Shown: positions 43,705 to 52,104 of the stretch, one piece after another | Layout: each line of letters begins with the position of its first letter | How positions within the stretch are numbered: the stretch's first letter is position 1 | Source of the DNA: MB-PLM-2 sp964385715 | Lineage (GTDB): Bacteria > Planctomycetota > Planctomycetia > Pirellulales > UBA7805 | Length of the DNA stretch: 55,235 nt | NCBI GenBank assembly: GCA_964385715.1 | Contig: CAYLRE010000003.1 | Span: forward strand, 1-55,235 | Direction: 5' to 3' | Position numbers and translations under genes: made by a program | The notes under the pieces: model-generated | What the model saw: the letters and a program-made list of their open reading frames with translations, nothing else | Told to the model about the DNA's origin: nothing | The model's database searches: none

Positions 43705-45621
43705 ATGGCTCAAGGTGAAAAGATTATCGGCATCGACTTGGGGACCACGAACAGTGTTGTCGCCATTATGGATGGCAACGAAGCAAAGGTGATTCCCAAC
43801 CCGGAAGGACATCGCATCACGCCTAGCGTGGTCGCGTTTACCGACAAAGAAGAGACGCTGGTCGGCGAGCCGGCTCGTCGTCAGGCGGTGACCAATCCGC
43901 AACGTACGGTCTACTCGATCAAGCGTTTCATGGGTCGTCGTCACAGCGAAGTTGAATCCGAAGAGAAGATGGTTCCCTACGGTGTGACCGGAGGCAACCA
44001 GGACTTCGTCAAGGTCAAGGTTGGCGATCAAGAGTTCACGCCGCCGGAAGTCTCCGCGAAGGTTCTTCAAAAACTGAAGGAGTCGGCCGAATCGTACTTG
44101 GGTCACAAAGTGAACAAGGCGGTCATCACCGTGCCGGCGTACTTCAACGATTCGCAACGTCAGGCGACCAAAGATGCTGGTCAGATCGCCGGTTTGGAAG
44201 TCGCTCGTATCATCAACGAGCCGACCGCCGCGGCGCTGGCCTACGGTTTGGACAAAGAGACGCAAGAAAAGATCGTCGTCTTCGATCTCGGTGGTGGAAC
44301 GTTTGACGTTTCCATCCTCGAAGTGGCCGAAGGCGTGTTCCGCGTGATCAGCACCAGTGGTGACACCCACCTCGGTGGTGATGACTTCGACGAAGTGCTC
44401 ATCAATCACGTGGCCGATAGCTTCAAGAGCGAACAGGGAATCGATCTTCGCGAAGATCCGATGGCTCTGCAGCGTTTGCAAGAAGCTTGTGAAAAGGCCA
44501 AGAAGGAACTCAGCTCGGCTCAGTCGACCGACGTCAACTTGCCGTTCATCACGGCCGACGCCAGTGGACCGAAGCACTTGCAGGTTACGATCACGCGTGC
44601 CGAATTCGAGAAGTTGGTCGATCCGCTGGTCGAGCGTACCCGTGGTCCGGTCGAGCGTGCTTTGGCCGATGCCAAGCTCAGCCCCAGCGATATCGACGAA
44701 GTCGTGCTGGTCGGTGGTTCGACGCGAATCCCCAAGGTGCAGGAACTGGTCAAGAAGATCTTTGGCAAGGACCCGCACAAGGGTGTGAATCCGGACGAAG
44801 TTGTGGCCATTGGTGCCGCCATTCAAGGTGGTGTTCTGGCTGGCGACGTCGACAACGTGCTGCTGTTGGATGTGACTCCGCTCTCGCTCGGTATCGAGAC
44901 GCTCGGTGGCGTGTTCACGAAACTCGTGGAACGCAACACCACGATCCCGACCGAACGTCAGCAGGTCTTCAGCACGGCCGATGACAATCAATCTGCCGTG
45001 ACCGTGCGGGTCTTCCAAGGCGAACGCGAAATGGCCGCCGACAACCGGCTGCTGGCTCAGTTCAACCTGGAAGGGATCCCCGCCGCGCCGCGAGGCATGC
45101 CGCAAATCGAGGTTAAGTTCGACATCGACGCCGACGGTATCTTGCACGTGACCGCCAAGGATCAAGGCACGGGCAAGGAGAACACCGTCAAGATCGAGCA
45201 ATCGGGCGGTCTCTCCGAAGCGGACATCGAGCAGATGCAGAAAGATGCTGCCGAGCACGCTGAGGAAGACAAGCGTAAACGTGAGCTGGCCGAAGCTCGC
45301 AATGTTGCCGAGGCCAAGTGTCACGAGCTTGAGAAGTTGATGAAGGAGAATGACGACAAGCTCTCCTCCGCCGATAAGGAACCACTGGAAGCGGCGATTG
45401 CGAAGACCCGCGAAGTGGCGACCGGCGAGGACGTCGACGCGATCAACAACTCGGTCACCGAGCTGGATCAAGCGTCGCACGCCTTGAGCAAGACGCTGTA
45501 CGAGGCCGGTGCCGCGGGTGCGGCTGCCGACGCGGGTGCAGCCGCAGGTGGCGAGGCGCCGGAAGCAGCGGGTGCTGACGACGACGCCATCGACGCCGAA
45601 TTTGAAGTCAAAGATTCGTAA
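43705..45621 (+). CDS. dnaK: Chaperone DnaK (Hsp70)
   Basis: 638 residues, preceded by aaaggag. Actin-like ATPase domain: GIDLGTTNSVVAIM, VITVPAYFNDSQRQATKDAG, VFDLGGGTFDVSIL and VVLVGGSTRIPKVQ. The substrate-binding domain starts near 390 (LLDVTPLSLGIETLGG). The C-terminal tail is Ala/Gly-rich and ends with DDDAIDAEFEVKDS, close to the usual EEVK end. It refolds proteins with DnaJ and GrpE, neither of which lies beside it. clpB follows 239 bp later, so disaggregation partners are adjacent. Confidence 0.97.
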   Translation: MAQGEKIIGIDLGTTNSVVAIMDGNEAKVIPNPEGHRITPSVVAFTDKEETLVGEPARRQAVTNPQRTVYSIKRFMGRRHSEVESEEKMVPYGVTGGNQDFVKVKVGDQEFTPPEVSAKVLQKLKESAESYLGHKVNKAVITVPAYFNDSQRQATKDAGQIAGLEVARIINEPTAAALAYGLDKETQEKIVVFDLGGGTFDVSILEVAEGVFRVISTSGDTHLGGDDFDEVLINHVADSFKSEQGIDLREDPMALQRLQEACEKAKKELSSAQSTDVNLPFITADASGPKHLQVTITRAEFEKLVDPLVERTRGPVERALADAKLSPSDIDEVVLVGGSTRIPKVQELVKKIFGKDPHKGVNPDEVVAIGAAIQGGVLAGDVDNVLLLDVTPLSLGIETLGGVFTKLVERNTTIPTERQQVFSTADDNQSAVTVRVFQGEREMAADNRLLAQFNLEGIPAAPRGMPQIEVKFDIDADGILHVTAKDQGTGKENTVKIEQSGGLSEADIEQMQKDAAEHAEEDKRKRELAEARNVAEAKCHELEKLMKENDDKLSSADKEPLEAAIAKTREVATGEDVDAINNSVTELDQASHALSKTLYEAGAAGAAADAGAAAGGEAPEAAGADDDAIDAEFEVKDS

Positions 45622-45860
45622 TCAACGATGACTCTTAATAAACCGCGAAATCATCGTGTCGGGGCATTTCTGGCTCCGGCACGCTGGTTCGCTTTTGCTA
45701 GAGGGCCGCTCGTCTGCGGTTCTGGGTAAGTCCGCGCAAGATCGCAACATATTTGCGTCCCGTGCTGCGCGGTTGATAGCGGTATCATGTAGTTGGGTAG
45801 GCTGCGTGCGACATCTCTGCCGTGCGCGCTTCGAGCCCGGCTGCTTTCTTGGAGGGAATC

Positions 45861-48521
45861 ATGGCATTTCGACCTGACAAACTAACGATCAAGGCGGCCG
45901 AAGCGGTTCAGCGTGCGCAAGGTTTGGCGGCCGACGCTGGCAATCCGAGCGTCGACGCGCTGCATTTGCTCGCTGCGCTGTTGGCCGAGTCGGATGGGAT
46001 CATCGCCCCGCTGCTGGAGAAGATCGGTGCCAATCGTGGACAGCTCGACAGAATCGTCGAAGCGGAACTGGGGCACTTTCCCAAAGCCAGTGGCGGTGCG
46101 CAGCCGGCCACCGATCCTGCCCTGATGAAGGTGCTCGAAACGGCTCAAGACGAAGCCGACAAGATGAAGGACGAGTTCGTCTCGACCGAGCACTTGCTGC
46201 TCGCGCTTACTAAGGTCGAGTCGAAGGCCAGCCGCGTGCTTGGACTTTGCGCCCTCACTGAGAAAGAGGTCATGCAGGGCCTGCAGGCCGTACGCGGCAG
46301 CGCTCGCGTTACGGATCAAGAACCAGAAGGCAAGTTCCAGGCCCTCGAACGATACGGCATCGATCTGGTCGAACAGGCCCGTCGCGGCAAGCTCGATCCG
46401 GTCATCGGCCGCGATGGCGAAATTCGCCGCGTCATCCAGGTGCTCTCTCGCCGCACCAAGAACAATCCCGTGCTGATTGGTGAACCGGGCGTCGGTAAGA
46501 CGGCCATCGCCGAGGGGCTCGCGCTGCGCATCGTGCATGGCGACGTTCCGCAAAGTCTCAAGGACAAACGGGTCGTCGCCCTCGATATGGGGGCGCTGAT
46601 CGCCGGCACCAAGTTCCGTGGCGAATTTGAAGAGCGACTCAAAGCCGTGCTCAAAGAGGTGCAAGACTCCGACGGCAAGGTCGTGTTGTTCATCGACGAA
46701 TTGCACACGGTCATTGGTGCCGGAGCGGCCGAAGGGGGAAGCGACGCGGCCAATCTGCTCAAGCCGGCTCTGGCTCGTGGTGAACTTCGCTGCGTGGGCG
46801 CTACCACGCTCGACGAGTATCGCAAGTACATCGAGAAGGACGCCGCCCTGGAGCGGCGGTTTCAGCCAATCTATGTCGGCGAGCCGAGTGTGGAAGACAC
46901 CATCGCCATTCTGCGCGGGCTGAAGCCCCGTTACGAGGCTCATCACAAAGGCGTGAAGATTAAGGACTCGGCCCTGGTTGCGGCGGCTGAGCTTTCACAC
47001 CGCTACATTGCGGATCGGTTCTTGCCAGACAAGGCGATCGACTTGATCGACGAGGCGGCCAGTAAGTTGGCGATGGAGCTGGAGAGTGTGCCGATCGAAA
47101 TCGACGAGGTGCAACGCCGGCTCACGCAGTTGGAACTGGCCCAACGTCAGTTGACCGAAGAGACCGAAGAGCACGCCAAGGAGCGACTGTCCGACATTGA
47201 GTCGGAAATGGAATCGCTGCGCGCCAAGCTCGCTACGCTCCGTTCGCAATGGGAGCAAGAGAAGTCCGGCCTGACCGACGTGCAAGAGGTTCGTCAGCAA
47301 CTTTCCACGGCCGAACTGGAATTCGATCAGCTCGACTCCCAGATTAAACAGAAACAGGCTGCCGGTCAGGCAATTTCCGAAGCCGAGTATCAACAGCTCT
47401 ACGAGCTCGACGTGCAGAAGAAGCAGCTGGCCGAGCGTATCGAAGCGGAGTCGGATGAGGATGATGCCGCTGCTGGCACCGCGGACGCAGGTGATTCCGA
47501 AGAGCCGGCCCGGCGACTGCTGCGCCAGGAAGTAACGGAAGATGAAGTGGCCGACGTAGTCAGCGCCTGGACTGGCATTCCGGTTAGCCGCATGCTGGAG
47601 ACCGAACGGGCCAAGCTGCTCGTTCTGGAAGAACGCTTGCATCAACGCCTGATCGGGCAAGATGAAGCGGTTGAAGCGGTTTCCAACGCCATTCGCCGCA
47701 GCCGTAGCGGTTTGCAGGACGCCAATCGTCCGATCGGTTCGTTTTTGTTCCTGGGGCCGACCGGCGTCGGTAAGACCGAACTTTGTAAGGCCCTGGCCGA
47801 GGTGCTGTTTGACGACGAGGCCGCCATGGTCCGCCTCGACATGAGCGAGTTCATGGAGAAGCACACGGTGAGCCGTTTGATCGGGGCTCCTCCCGGTTAC
47901 GTTGGCTACGAAGAAGGTGGCAAGTTGACCGAAGCGGTCCGCCGTCGCCCTTACTGCGTGCTCCTTCTCGATGAGATCGAGAAGGCGCATCGCGACGTGT
48001 TTAATGTGTTGTTGCAACTGTTGGACGATGGCCGGTTGACCGACAGCCAAGGCCACACGGTCGACTTCACCAACACGCTGGTCGTGATGACCTCGAACAT
48101 CGGTAGCCAGGCGATTCAAGAAATCACCGCCGGCGGTGGCAGCGAAGACGATATGCGCGAAGCGGTCAGTGAATCGCTCCGCACCCGTTTCTTGCCAGAG
48201 TTCCTGAACCGCATCGACGAGACGATTATTTTCCATCCGCTCGATCGGGCCGAGTTGCGGAAGATTGTCGATCTACAGGTTCATCTGCTGGCCGACCAGC
48301 TCCAGCAGCGTGGGCTCTCGCTAGAGGTGACCGAAGCGGCGGCGGCCGAGCTGGCCAACCGTGGCTACGATCCGACGTATGGTGCCAGGCCACTGAAGCG
48401 GGTGATCCAGCAACAGCTGCAAAACCCGCTGGCGACTGAGCTTCTCAAAGGCGAGTTCCCGCAAGGTGCCTCCGTGAAGATCGACTTCGACGGTGACGAG
48501 TTCACGTTTGAACGCGGGTGA
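45861..48521 (+). CDS. clpB: ATP-dependent disaggregase ClpB
   Basis: 886 residues from the ATG at 45861 (MAFRPDKLTIKAAEAV), which has ggaggg upstream; an upstream in-frame start lacks this. Domains: Clp N repeats (about 1-145), AAA+ 1 with Walker A GEPGVGKTA near residue 207 and FIDELHTVIGAG, a coiled-coil middle domain (about 410-545), then AAA+ 2 with GPTGVGKTE near 632 and LLLDEIEKAH. An acidic insert (SDEDDAAAGTADAGDSEEPA) follows the middle domain. It pulls proteins from aggregates with DnaK. A 55-bp stretch near its 3' end has a relic copy at 50273. Confidence 0.95.
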   Translation: MAFRPDKLTIKAAEAVQRAQGLAADAGNPSVDALHLLAALLAESDGIIAPLLEKIGANRGQLDRIVEAELGHFPKASGGAQPATDPALMKVLETAQDEADKMKDEFVSTEHLLLALTKVESKASRVLGLCALTEKEVMQGLQAVRGSARVTDQEPEGKFQALERYGIDLVEQARRGKLDPVIGRDGEIRRVIQVLSRRTKNNPVLIGEPGVGKTAIAEGLALRIVHGDVPQSLKDKRVVALDMGALIAGTKFRGEFEERLKAVLKEVQDSDGKVVLFIDELHTVIGAGAAEGGSDAANLLKPALARGELRCVGATTLDEYRKYIEKDAALERRFQPIYVGEPSVEDTIAILRGLKPRYEAHHKGVKIKDSALVAAAELSHRYIADRFLPDKAIDLIDEAASKLAMELESVPIEIDEVQRRLTQLELAQRQLTEETEEHAKERLSDIESEMESLRAKLATLRSQWEQEKSGLTDVQEVRQQLSTAELEFDQLDSQIKQKQAAGQAISEAEYQQLYELDVQKKQLAERIEAESDEDDAAAGTADAGDSEEPARRLLRQEVTEDEVADVVSAWTGIPVSRMLETERAKLLVLEERLHQRLIGQDEAVEAVSNAIRRSRSGLQDANRPIGSFLFLGPTGVGKTELCKALAEVLFDDEAAMVRLDMSEFMEKHTVSRLIGAPPGYVGYEEGGKLTEAVRRRPYCVLLLDEIEKAHRDVFNVLLQLLDDGRLTDSQGHTVDFTNTLVVMTSNIGSQAIQEITAGGGSEDDMREAVSESLRTRFLPEFLNRIDETIIFHPLDRAELRKIVDLQVHLLADQLQQRGLSLEVTEAAAAELANRGYDPTYGARPLKRVIQQQLQNPLATELLKGEFPQGASVKIDFDGDEFTFERG

Positions 48522-48606
48522 CGTGGGGCGTAACTGTAACGGTTCGCGTAGGGCGAGGTCGCGTGCGAGCCATCGTTGTTCAGGAAGTGGACGTGCATCT
48601 CCTGTA

Positions 48607-48670
48607 GGGTGCGTGCTCGCACGCACCGCGAACCCCCAATCTCATTCTGGTGCGTGCAAGCACGCACCCT
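48607..48670. repeat. Paired palindromes forming a large inverted repeat (REP-like)
   Basis: ggtgcgtgctcgcacgcacc (48608-48627) and ggtgcgtgcaagcacgcacc (48649-48668) are each near-perfect palindromes. The two units are also inverted copies of one another, with a single mismatch over about 21 bp. A degenerate relative lies near 30848-30872. Confidence 0.75.
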
Positions 48671-48914
48671 GCGGCTGTTGCTAGCCCGAAGCATGACAGT
48701 TTCTTGCATCATGTGACGTAAGTCGTTGCGGGATGACAACACCCGTAACCCGAAGCGTGAGCGAGGGACACGACCAAACAGGTGTGCCCAATTAATCGGC
48801 AGCTCTCGTTGGCGTCACGGAGTGCCGCACGACTATGAACTGCCGACCATGTCGCCCCAGTTGGCGACTGCGGAGGGCCGCATGTCCAGTGCGCCCGGCA
48901 CCGAGCGCGTTTTC

Positions 48915-48957
48915 GGGAGGGCGAAGCTCCTGCTGAGCCACGGTTATGTTGCAAGTG
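48915..48957 (+). repeat. Dispersed intergenic repeat, copy 3
   Basis: Nearly identical, in the opposite orientation, to 20420-20462: one difference in the 25-base core and a shared tgcaagtg flank. Confidence 0.65.
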
Positions 48958-49178
48958 CGCTCGCCATTCTTCGTTCGGCGCGTGTGTCCAATCGCACCCT
49001 GCTTCTTGGGCCTTCGGTCCCCAGGCAACAAGTTGTCTGGGCCACCCGCAATTTGCCCTGATTGGTAGTCTTGGCCAGCCCATCGCCTCAGAGGTGTATC
49101 GCTCCGACGCACGTAACGGAAGTCAAGGATTGGGTTTGGGGCAATGCGTTTCGGGTCAGAGCAAAACTGGGAAACTAA

Positions 49179-49207
49179 TTGACAGCACCCACCGTACAGG
49201 GGATACT
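49179..49207 (+). promoter_or_regulatory. Sigma-70-like promoter
   Basis: Perfect ttgaca at 49179-49184, a 17-nt spacer, and gatact (four of six) at 49202-49207. Transcription would start near 49213, about 50 nt before the hairpin at 49259. Confidence 0.5.
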
Positions 49208-49212
49208 GTGCT

Positions 49213-49334
49213 CAGGGAGCACGCTCCCGAAACATACCGGTCACAAGGATTTGCCGCTGCTGCACGAAAAAACTGCCTGGGTCCTCACATGGCGAAGCAC
49301 CTGCTTCCCTGCGAGGTTCCTGGCAGTTTTTTTT
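49213..49334 (+). ncRNA. Candidate small RNA or leader, about 120 nt
   Basis: Bounded by the promoter above and by a strong hairpin ending in eight T. A small 5' hairpin (gggag-cacg-ctccc, near 49215-49228) and an inner stem gaagca/tgcttc within the terminator add structure. No open frame with a ribosome binding site occupies the interval. It could also be the 5' leader of the PEP-CTERM gene that follows. Confidence 0.35.
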
Positions 49335-49339
49335 GTAGC
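49259..49339. terminator. Long hairpin with T-runs on both strands
   Basis: Left arm 49259-49286 and right arm 49313-49339 are largely complementary. The core pairs aaaaaactgcc (49267-49277) with ggcag plus eight T (49322-49334). An A-run on the left arm gives a T-run on the other strand, so it could terminate in both directions. Confidence 0.65.
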
Positions 49340-49568
49340 CTAACGACATGCTTCGCACTCGTCGCCATGGTCGTGCTCGGCATCGGCCACGTTGGCTGGC
49401 GACGTTCGCGATCGGGCCGTTATTCATAAAGTTTATGAGGATTTTTTGCGGCGGAGCGTTACAGTCGGCTGCAATTGCTGAAATGAGATGATCACGCCGA
49501 CGGTTGCAGCACCGTCAGCATCGAGTTGCCAAGACGCAAATCATAACTGCGAAGATAGGGGAAACGAA

Positions 49569-49743
49569 ATGAAGCAGAATACCTGGTGCCAAGTCCAATG
49601 TTGTCAGCGGCCTGCTGACCCTGCTCCTCAGCATCGGCTCCGCGTCACGAATATTCCTTCGCTGCGATTTTCCTCGTCGTGCAGCAACGGTTGTTGCGTT
49701 TCTTGGCTCGGCTCTTTTCGTCGTTGCTCCTGCGCAAGCGACC
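49569..49743 (+). other. Start and signal-peptide segment of the PEP-CTERM gene, out of frame
   Basis: An ATG at 49569 has agggg just upstream (MKQNTWCQVQ), as expected for the start. The signal peptide belonging to the downstream protein (ATVVAFLGSALFVVAPAQA, 49684-49740) is in the next frame. That frame is open from 49573 but contains no ATG, GTG or TTG before 49744. A one- or two-base indel between 49569 and about 49620 would restore a single reading frame. Confidence 0.55.
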
Positions 49744-50283
49744 GTGTTTACCTTCGACACGGCGACGGATCTATCCGCAAACTTCGACATTGACGTGATT
49801 TCCGGTGACTCCGGTACAGAGTGGCATGCTGGTTACGGTCCTGCTAGTGGGTTTCCCGGGTCCGACGGAGGCTTCGTGCATTTTAACACTTTCATTTCAT
49901 CAAACTCCCTGGCGTTTAAGGGGGGACCGGTCTTCCTGCAGAGCTTTGAAATAAGCCCGCAGTACGATTCAGGCGGTAGTGGCGTGTCGCAGGCTATCGA
50001 TGCGGACTTGGATTATCACTTGCGGCTTTACGACATATCGCTGACACCGATTTTGGACACGATCCTTACTGTAGGATCAACCGGGGCATGGGAGACGGTG
50101 ACACTCAATCAAGCGGGCGTTCACGCCATCTGGATTGCCAGAAGAGATCTTGACGGCACGGGGACAGGTGGTTGGTGGCCGAATCTAGACAACATAACGA
50201 CTGGGAATCCCGTCCCGGAGCCATCCACATTTGCGATGGGCGTCGTGAGCCTACTAGGGTTCTTCTTCGTCTGGCGGCGTTAG
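49744..50283 (+). CDS. PEP-CTERM protein, start probably lost by frameshift
   Basis: 179 residues from a GTG, but the true protein surely begins upstream because a signal peptide ending APAQA is directly in frame before it. The mature part is beta-rich (FTFDTATDLSANFDIDVISG, WHAGYGPASGFPGSDGGFVH, HAIWIARRDLDG). The C-terminus is a classic PEP-CTERM sorting signal: VPEPSTFAMGVVSLLGFFF followed by VWRR. Such proteins are exported, processed by exosortase and linked to the extracellular matrix. No exosortase gene is in the window. Either it is a pseudogene or the sequence has an indel. Confidence 0.7.
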   Translation: MFTFDTATDLSANFDIDVISGDSGTEWHAGYGPASGFPGSDGGFVHFNTFISSNSLAFKGGPVFLQSFEISPQYDSGGSGVSQAIDADLDYHLRLYDISLTPILDTILTVGSTGAWETVTLNQAGVHAIWIARRDLDGTGTGGWWPNLDNITTGNPVPEPSTFAMGVVSLLGFFFVWRR

Positions 50284-50327
50284 CGAAGACGATTTGCGCG
50301 AAGCGGTTAACGAATCGCTCGGCACCC
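50273..50327 (+). pseudogene. Short relic of a clpB-like sequence
   Basis: 50282-50327 matches 48141-48186 inside clpB at 41 of 46 bases, without gaps, and weaker similarity extends back to 50273. Read in the clpB frame it gives GGVSEDDLREAVNESLGTL against GGGSEDDMREAVSESLRTR. The match ends abruptly on the right. The relic begins inside the last codons of the PEP-CTERM gene. Confidence 0.75.
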
Positions 50328-50333
50328 TACGGC

Positions 50334-50499
50334 GACCATGGCCGAAGCTCGCGTGCGAGCCGCCTCTTTGTCGTTGAACACTCCGTGTTCAGTTCCAGCT
50401 GAATGCGGAGCATTAAGCGACAATAAACAGGCCAGTGGTACCCCCAAAATGGACTTCTCGCTTGCGCGGGCGCACGTGCCGCGTGACCATGGCCGAAGC
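50334..50499 (+). repeat. 15-bp direct repeat in the gap before the aldolase gene
   Basis: gaccatggccgaagc occurs at 50334-50348 and again at 50485-50499. The rest of the 307-bp gap has GC-rich palindromic pieces and no gene. Confidence 0.55.
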
Positions 50500-50590
50500 C
50501 GCTGCCAGCCACTATATTGTCGCCGTGCGGGTGACGCGTGTTCGCTTCCCCCTCTACTTAACTTGAGCACATTGAGCAGGAAGTGGATCG

Positions 50591-51373
50591 ATGGGATTGT
50601 TGGCGGACGATGGTAAGAGTCTGATTGTGGCGATGGACCACGCCCGAACGTTCGGCGCGGTTCCTGGATTGGAGAACCCCGGCGCGGTGATCGAAATGGC
50701 GGCCGCCGCGGGCGCCGATGCCGTGATGACGAGCTTCGGCATCGCCAAACATTGTCAAAAAGAATTGGCGGCCATTCCCTTCGTGCTCCGGCTCGACGGC
50801 GGACCGAGTCTTTACCGCGAAGACTGGCTGGCCTACACCCAGTGGCAACAGCTTCACGCGGTCGAAGACGCCGAGCGTTTGGGTGCCGCAGCGGTGGCGA
50901 CCATGACCTTCATGGGGATCCCCGCCGAACTACAGACGATGGCCGTCACCGCCGGCGTGGCCAATGAATGCCTGGAATCCGACATGCCGCTTCTGGTGGA
51001 AGCTCTGCCTGGCAAGAGCGAACGAGTGCCTGACCCGCTGGCCGCCGATGCGATGGCGTCGGCGGCTCGGCTTGGGTACGAACATGGTGCCGACGTCGTG
51101 AAGTGTTACTACACAGGTGACATCGACAGCTTCCGAACCGTAGTGGAGAACTGCCCGGTGCCGATCCTAATCGCGGGTGGTCCTAGGCTGGAGACCGACC
51201 GCGACGTGCTGCAGATGGTTGCCGATTCAATCGAGGCGGGGGCTGCCGGAGTGGTGTTCGGCCGCAACATTTGGCAGGGGAGTCGACCCGCGGGCATGGT
51301 GAAGGCGCTACGGGCGATTGTGCACGAAGGTGCTGACGTCGCGGCGGCCTGTGACATTCTGGGAGCGGACTGA
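50591..51373 (+). CDS. DhnA-type class I aldolase family protein
   Basis: 260 residues with aggaag before the ATG. TIM barrel of the DhnA/LacD/DeoC-like group: LIVAMDHARTFGAVPGLEN at the N-terminus, LRLDGGPSLY, the Schiff-base lysine in GADVVKCYYTGDIDSF, and the phosphate-binding ILIAGGPR and GVVFGRNIWQ. Members are archaeal-type fructose-bisphosphate aldolases, 2-amino-3,7-dideoxy-heptulosonate synthase or related retro-aldolases. The substrate here is not clear; planctomycetes often carry such stand-alone copies. A small gene follows 46 nt later. Confidence 0.82.
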   Translation: MGLLADDGKSLIVAMDHARTFGAVPGLENPGAVIEMAAAAGADAVMTSFGIAKHCQKELAAIPFVLRLDGGPSLYREDWLAYTQWQQLHAVEDAERLGAAAVATMTFMGIPAELQTMAVTAGVANECLESDMPLLVEALPGKSERVPDPLAADAMASAARLGYEHGADVVKCYYTGDIDSFRTVVENCPVPILIAGGPRLETDRDVLQMVADSIEAGAAGVVFGRNIWQGSRPAGMVKALRAIVHEGADVAAACDILGAD

Positions 51374-51419
51374 AGCGGGGCAGGGCGGTGGACTCTTTCT
51401 CATAGACTGGAAAACGAAG

Positions 51420-51734
51420 ATGGCTGAGCAACCGAATTCTGACAAACCAAATCCGCTCGGGACCACTGGTAACACAGGGCCCGACGTTCCTGTGTTTACT
51501 TGCCTGGTTTATGTTCACAAGAACGACGACGGATCGGCGACCGGAAGAGTGGCGAACCTGGCCGGCATCGAGGCTGTCGGTAGATCGGAGCGAGACGTGC
51601 TTGCCAGCGTGACGCGCGAGTTCAAGTCGCGCGTATTCAAGATGCATGAAGAGGGCGAGGAGATTCCCTGGATCGAACCGCCACCGGCGCCCGCGGAAAA
51701 CGAACAAACGCGCCGGGTGCCGGTGCATTTGTAG
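51420..51734 (+). CDS. Small HicB-like protein, tentative
   Basis: 104 residues from the ATG at 51420 (MAEQPNSDKPNPLGTTGN). After a disordered N-terminus a compact domain reads VFTCLVYVHKNDDGSATGRV, NLAGIEAVGRSERDVLASVT and REFKSRVFKMHEEGEEIPW. The strand-strand-G-helix arrangement and closing EGEEIPW resemble HicB-like folds, but no HicA toxin gene is next to it, so an antitoxin role is not supported. It lies 46 nt after the aldolase gene and may share its transcript. Confidence 0.55.
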   Translation: MAEQPNSDKPNPLGTTGNTGPDVPVFTCLVYVHKNDDGSATGRVANLAGIEAVGRSERDVLASVTREFKSRVFKMHEEGEEIPWIEPPPAPAENEQTRRVPVHL

Positions 51735-51897
51735 GTGACTGCAGGCGGTCTAGTAGCGGCCGCGGAAACGACTGGCGGCCGAGTTCGTGGGGTGTTCTTG
51801 TCGGGCTTCGGTGCGTATCGACGTCGTTGATGCTGCGTTTGCGGCAGGGGACGGGTCGGCGAGGGGCTTTTTGTCTGGAAAAGCCTCAACAAAACTG

Positions 51898-51925
51898 TTG
51901 ACTCGCCGGATGGCGTGCTTATATT
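51898..51925 (+). promoter_or_regulatory. Good sigma-70-like promoter
   Basis: ttgact (51898-51903, five of six), a 16-nt spacer, and tatatt (51920-51925, five of six). It is the best-matching promoter seen in the window. Transcription would start near 51932, about 90 nt before a long hairpin and 220 nt before the PEP-CTERM gene at 52152. Confidence 0.6.
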
Positions 51926-52020
51926 GGGGGGGTGTCTTCGATAGGGCGATTCGAGAGATTCGTTCCGCATTTTTGCAACAGGAATAGCTACTGATATAGA
52001 CCGATGACGGTGCACCTAAC

Positions 52021-52104
52021 AAGAAGCTGCCAAGGCCCTTCGTGGTATGGTCGCGTTTGCGACGATGCCATTGCGTGAAGGATTTTGGCAGCTTCTTTGT
52101 TTTT
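52021..52104 (+). terminator. Long hairpin with T-run in the leader of a PEP-CTERM gene
   Basis: Imperfect arms of about 36 nt, 52021-52056 and 52062-52097. aagaagctgccaa pairs with ttggcagcttctt at the base, ccttc with gaagg, and tggtatggtcgc with gcgacgatgcca (imperfect) near the loop. tgttttt follows. It lies between the promoter at 51898 and the gene at 52152, so it could end a roughly 170-nt RNA or control read-through. Confidence 0.65.

Larger units (their letters stand above)
48522..49568. other. Long intergenic region rich in repeats, with one promoter-terminator unit
   Basis: 1047 bp without a convincing protein gene. It holds a pair of palindromes (48607-48670), a dispersed repeat (48915-48957), a sigma-70-like promoter (49179-49207) and a strong hairpin with T-runs (49259-49339). 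Short frames across the repeats have no family features. Confidence 0.6.

Noticed and set aside
43666..45480. 604-codon open frame antisense to dnaK
   Set aside because: A well-known mirror of dnaK codon bias; it lies entirely opposite an unmistakable chaperone gene and has no domain.
46995..48236. 413-codon open frame antisense to clpB
   Set aside because: Shadow of clpB codon use, with no recognisable family or ribosome binding site.
50307..50570. 87-codon minus-strand frame between the PEP-CTERM and aldolase genes
   Set aside because: It covers palindromic and repeated intergenic sequence and has no family features.
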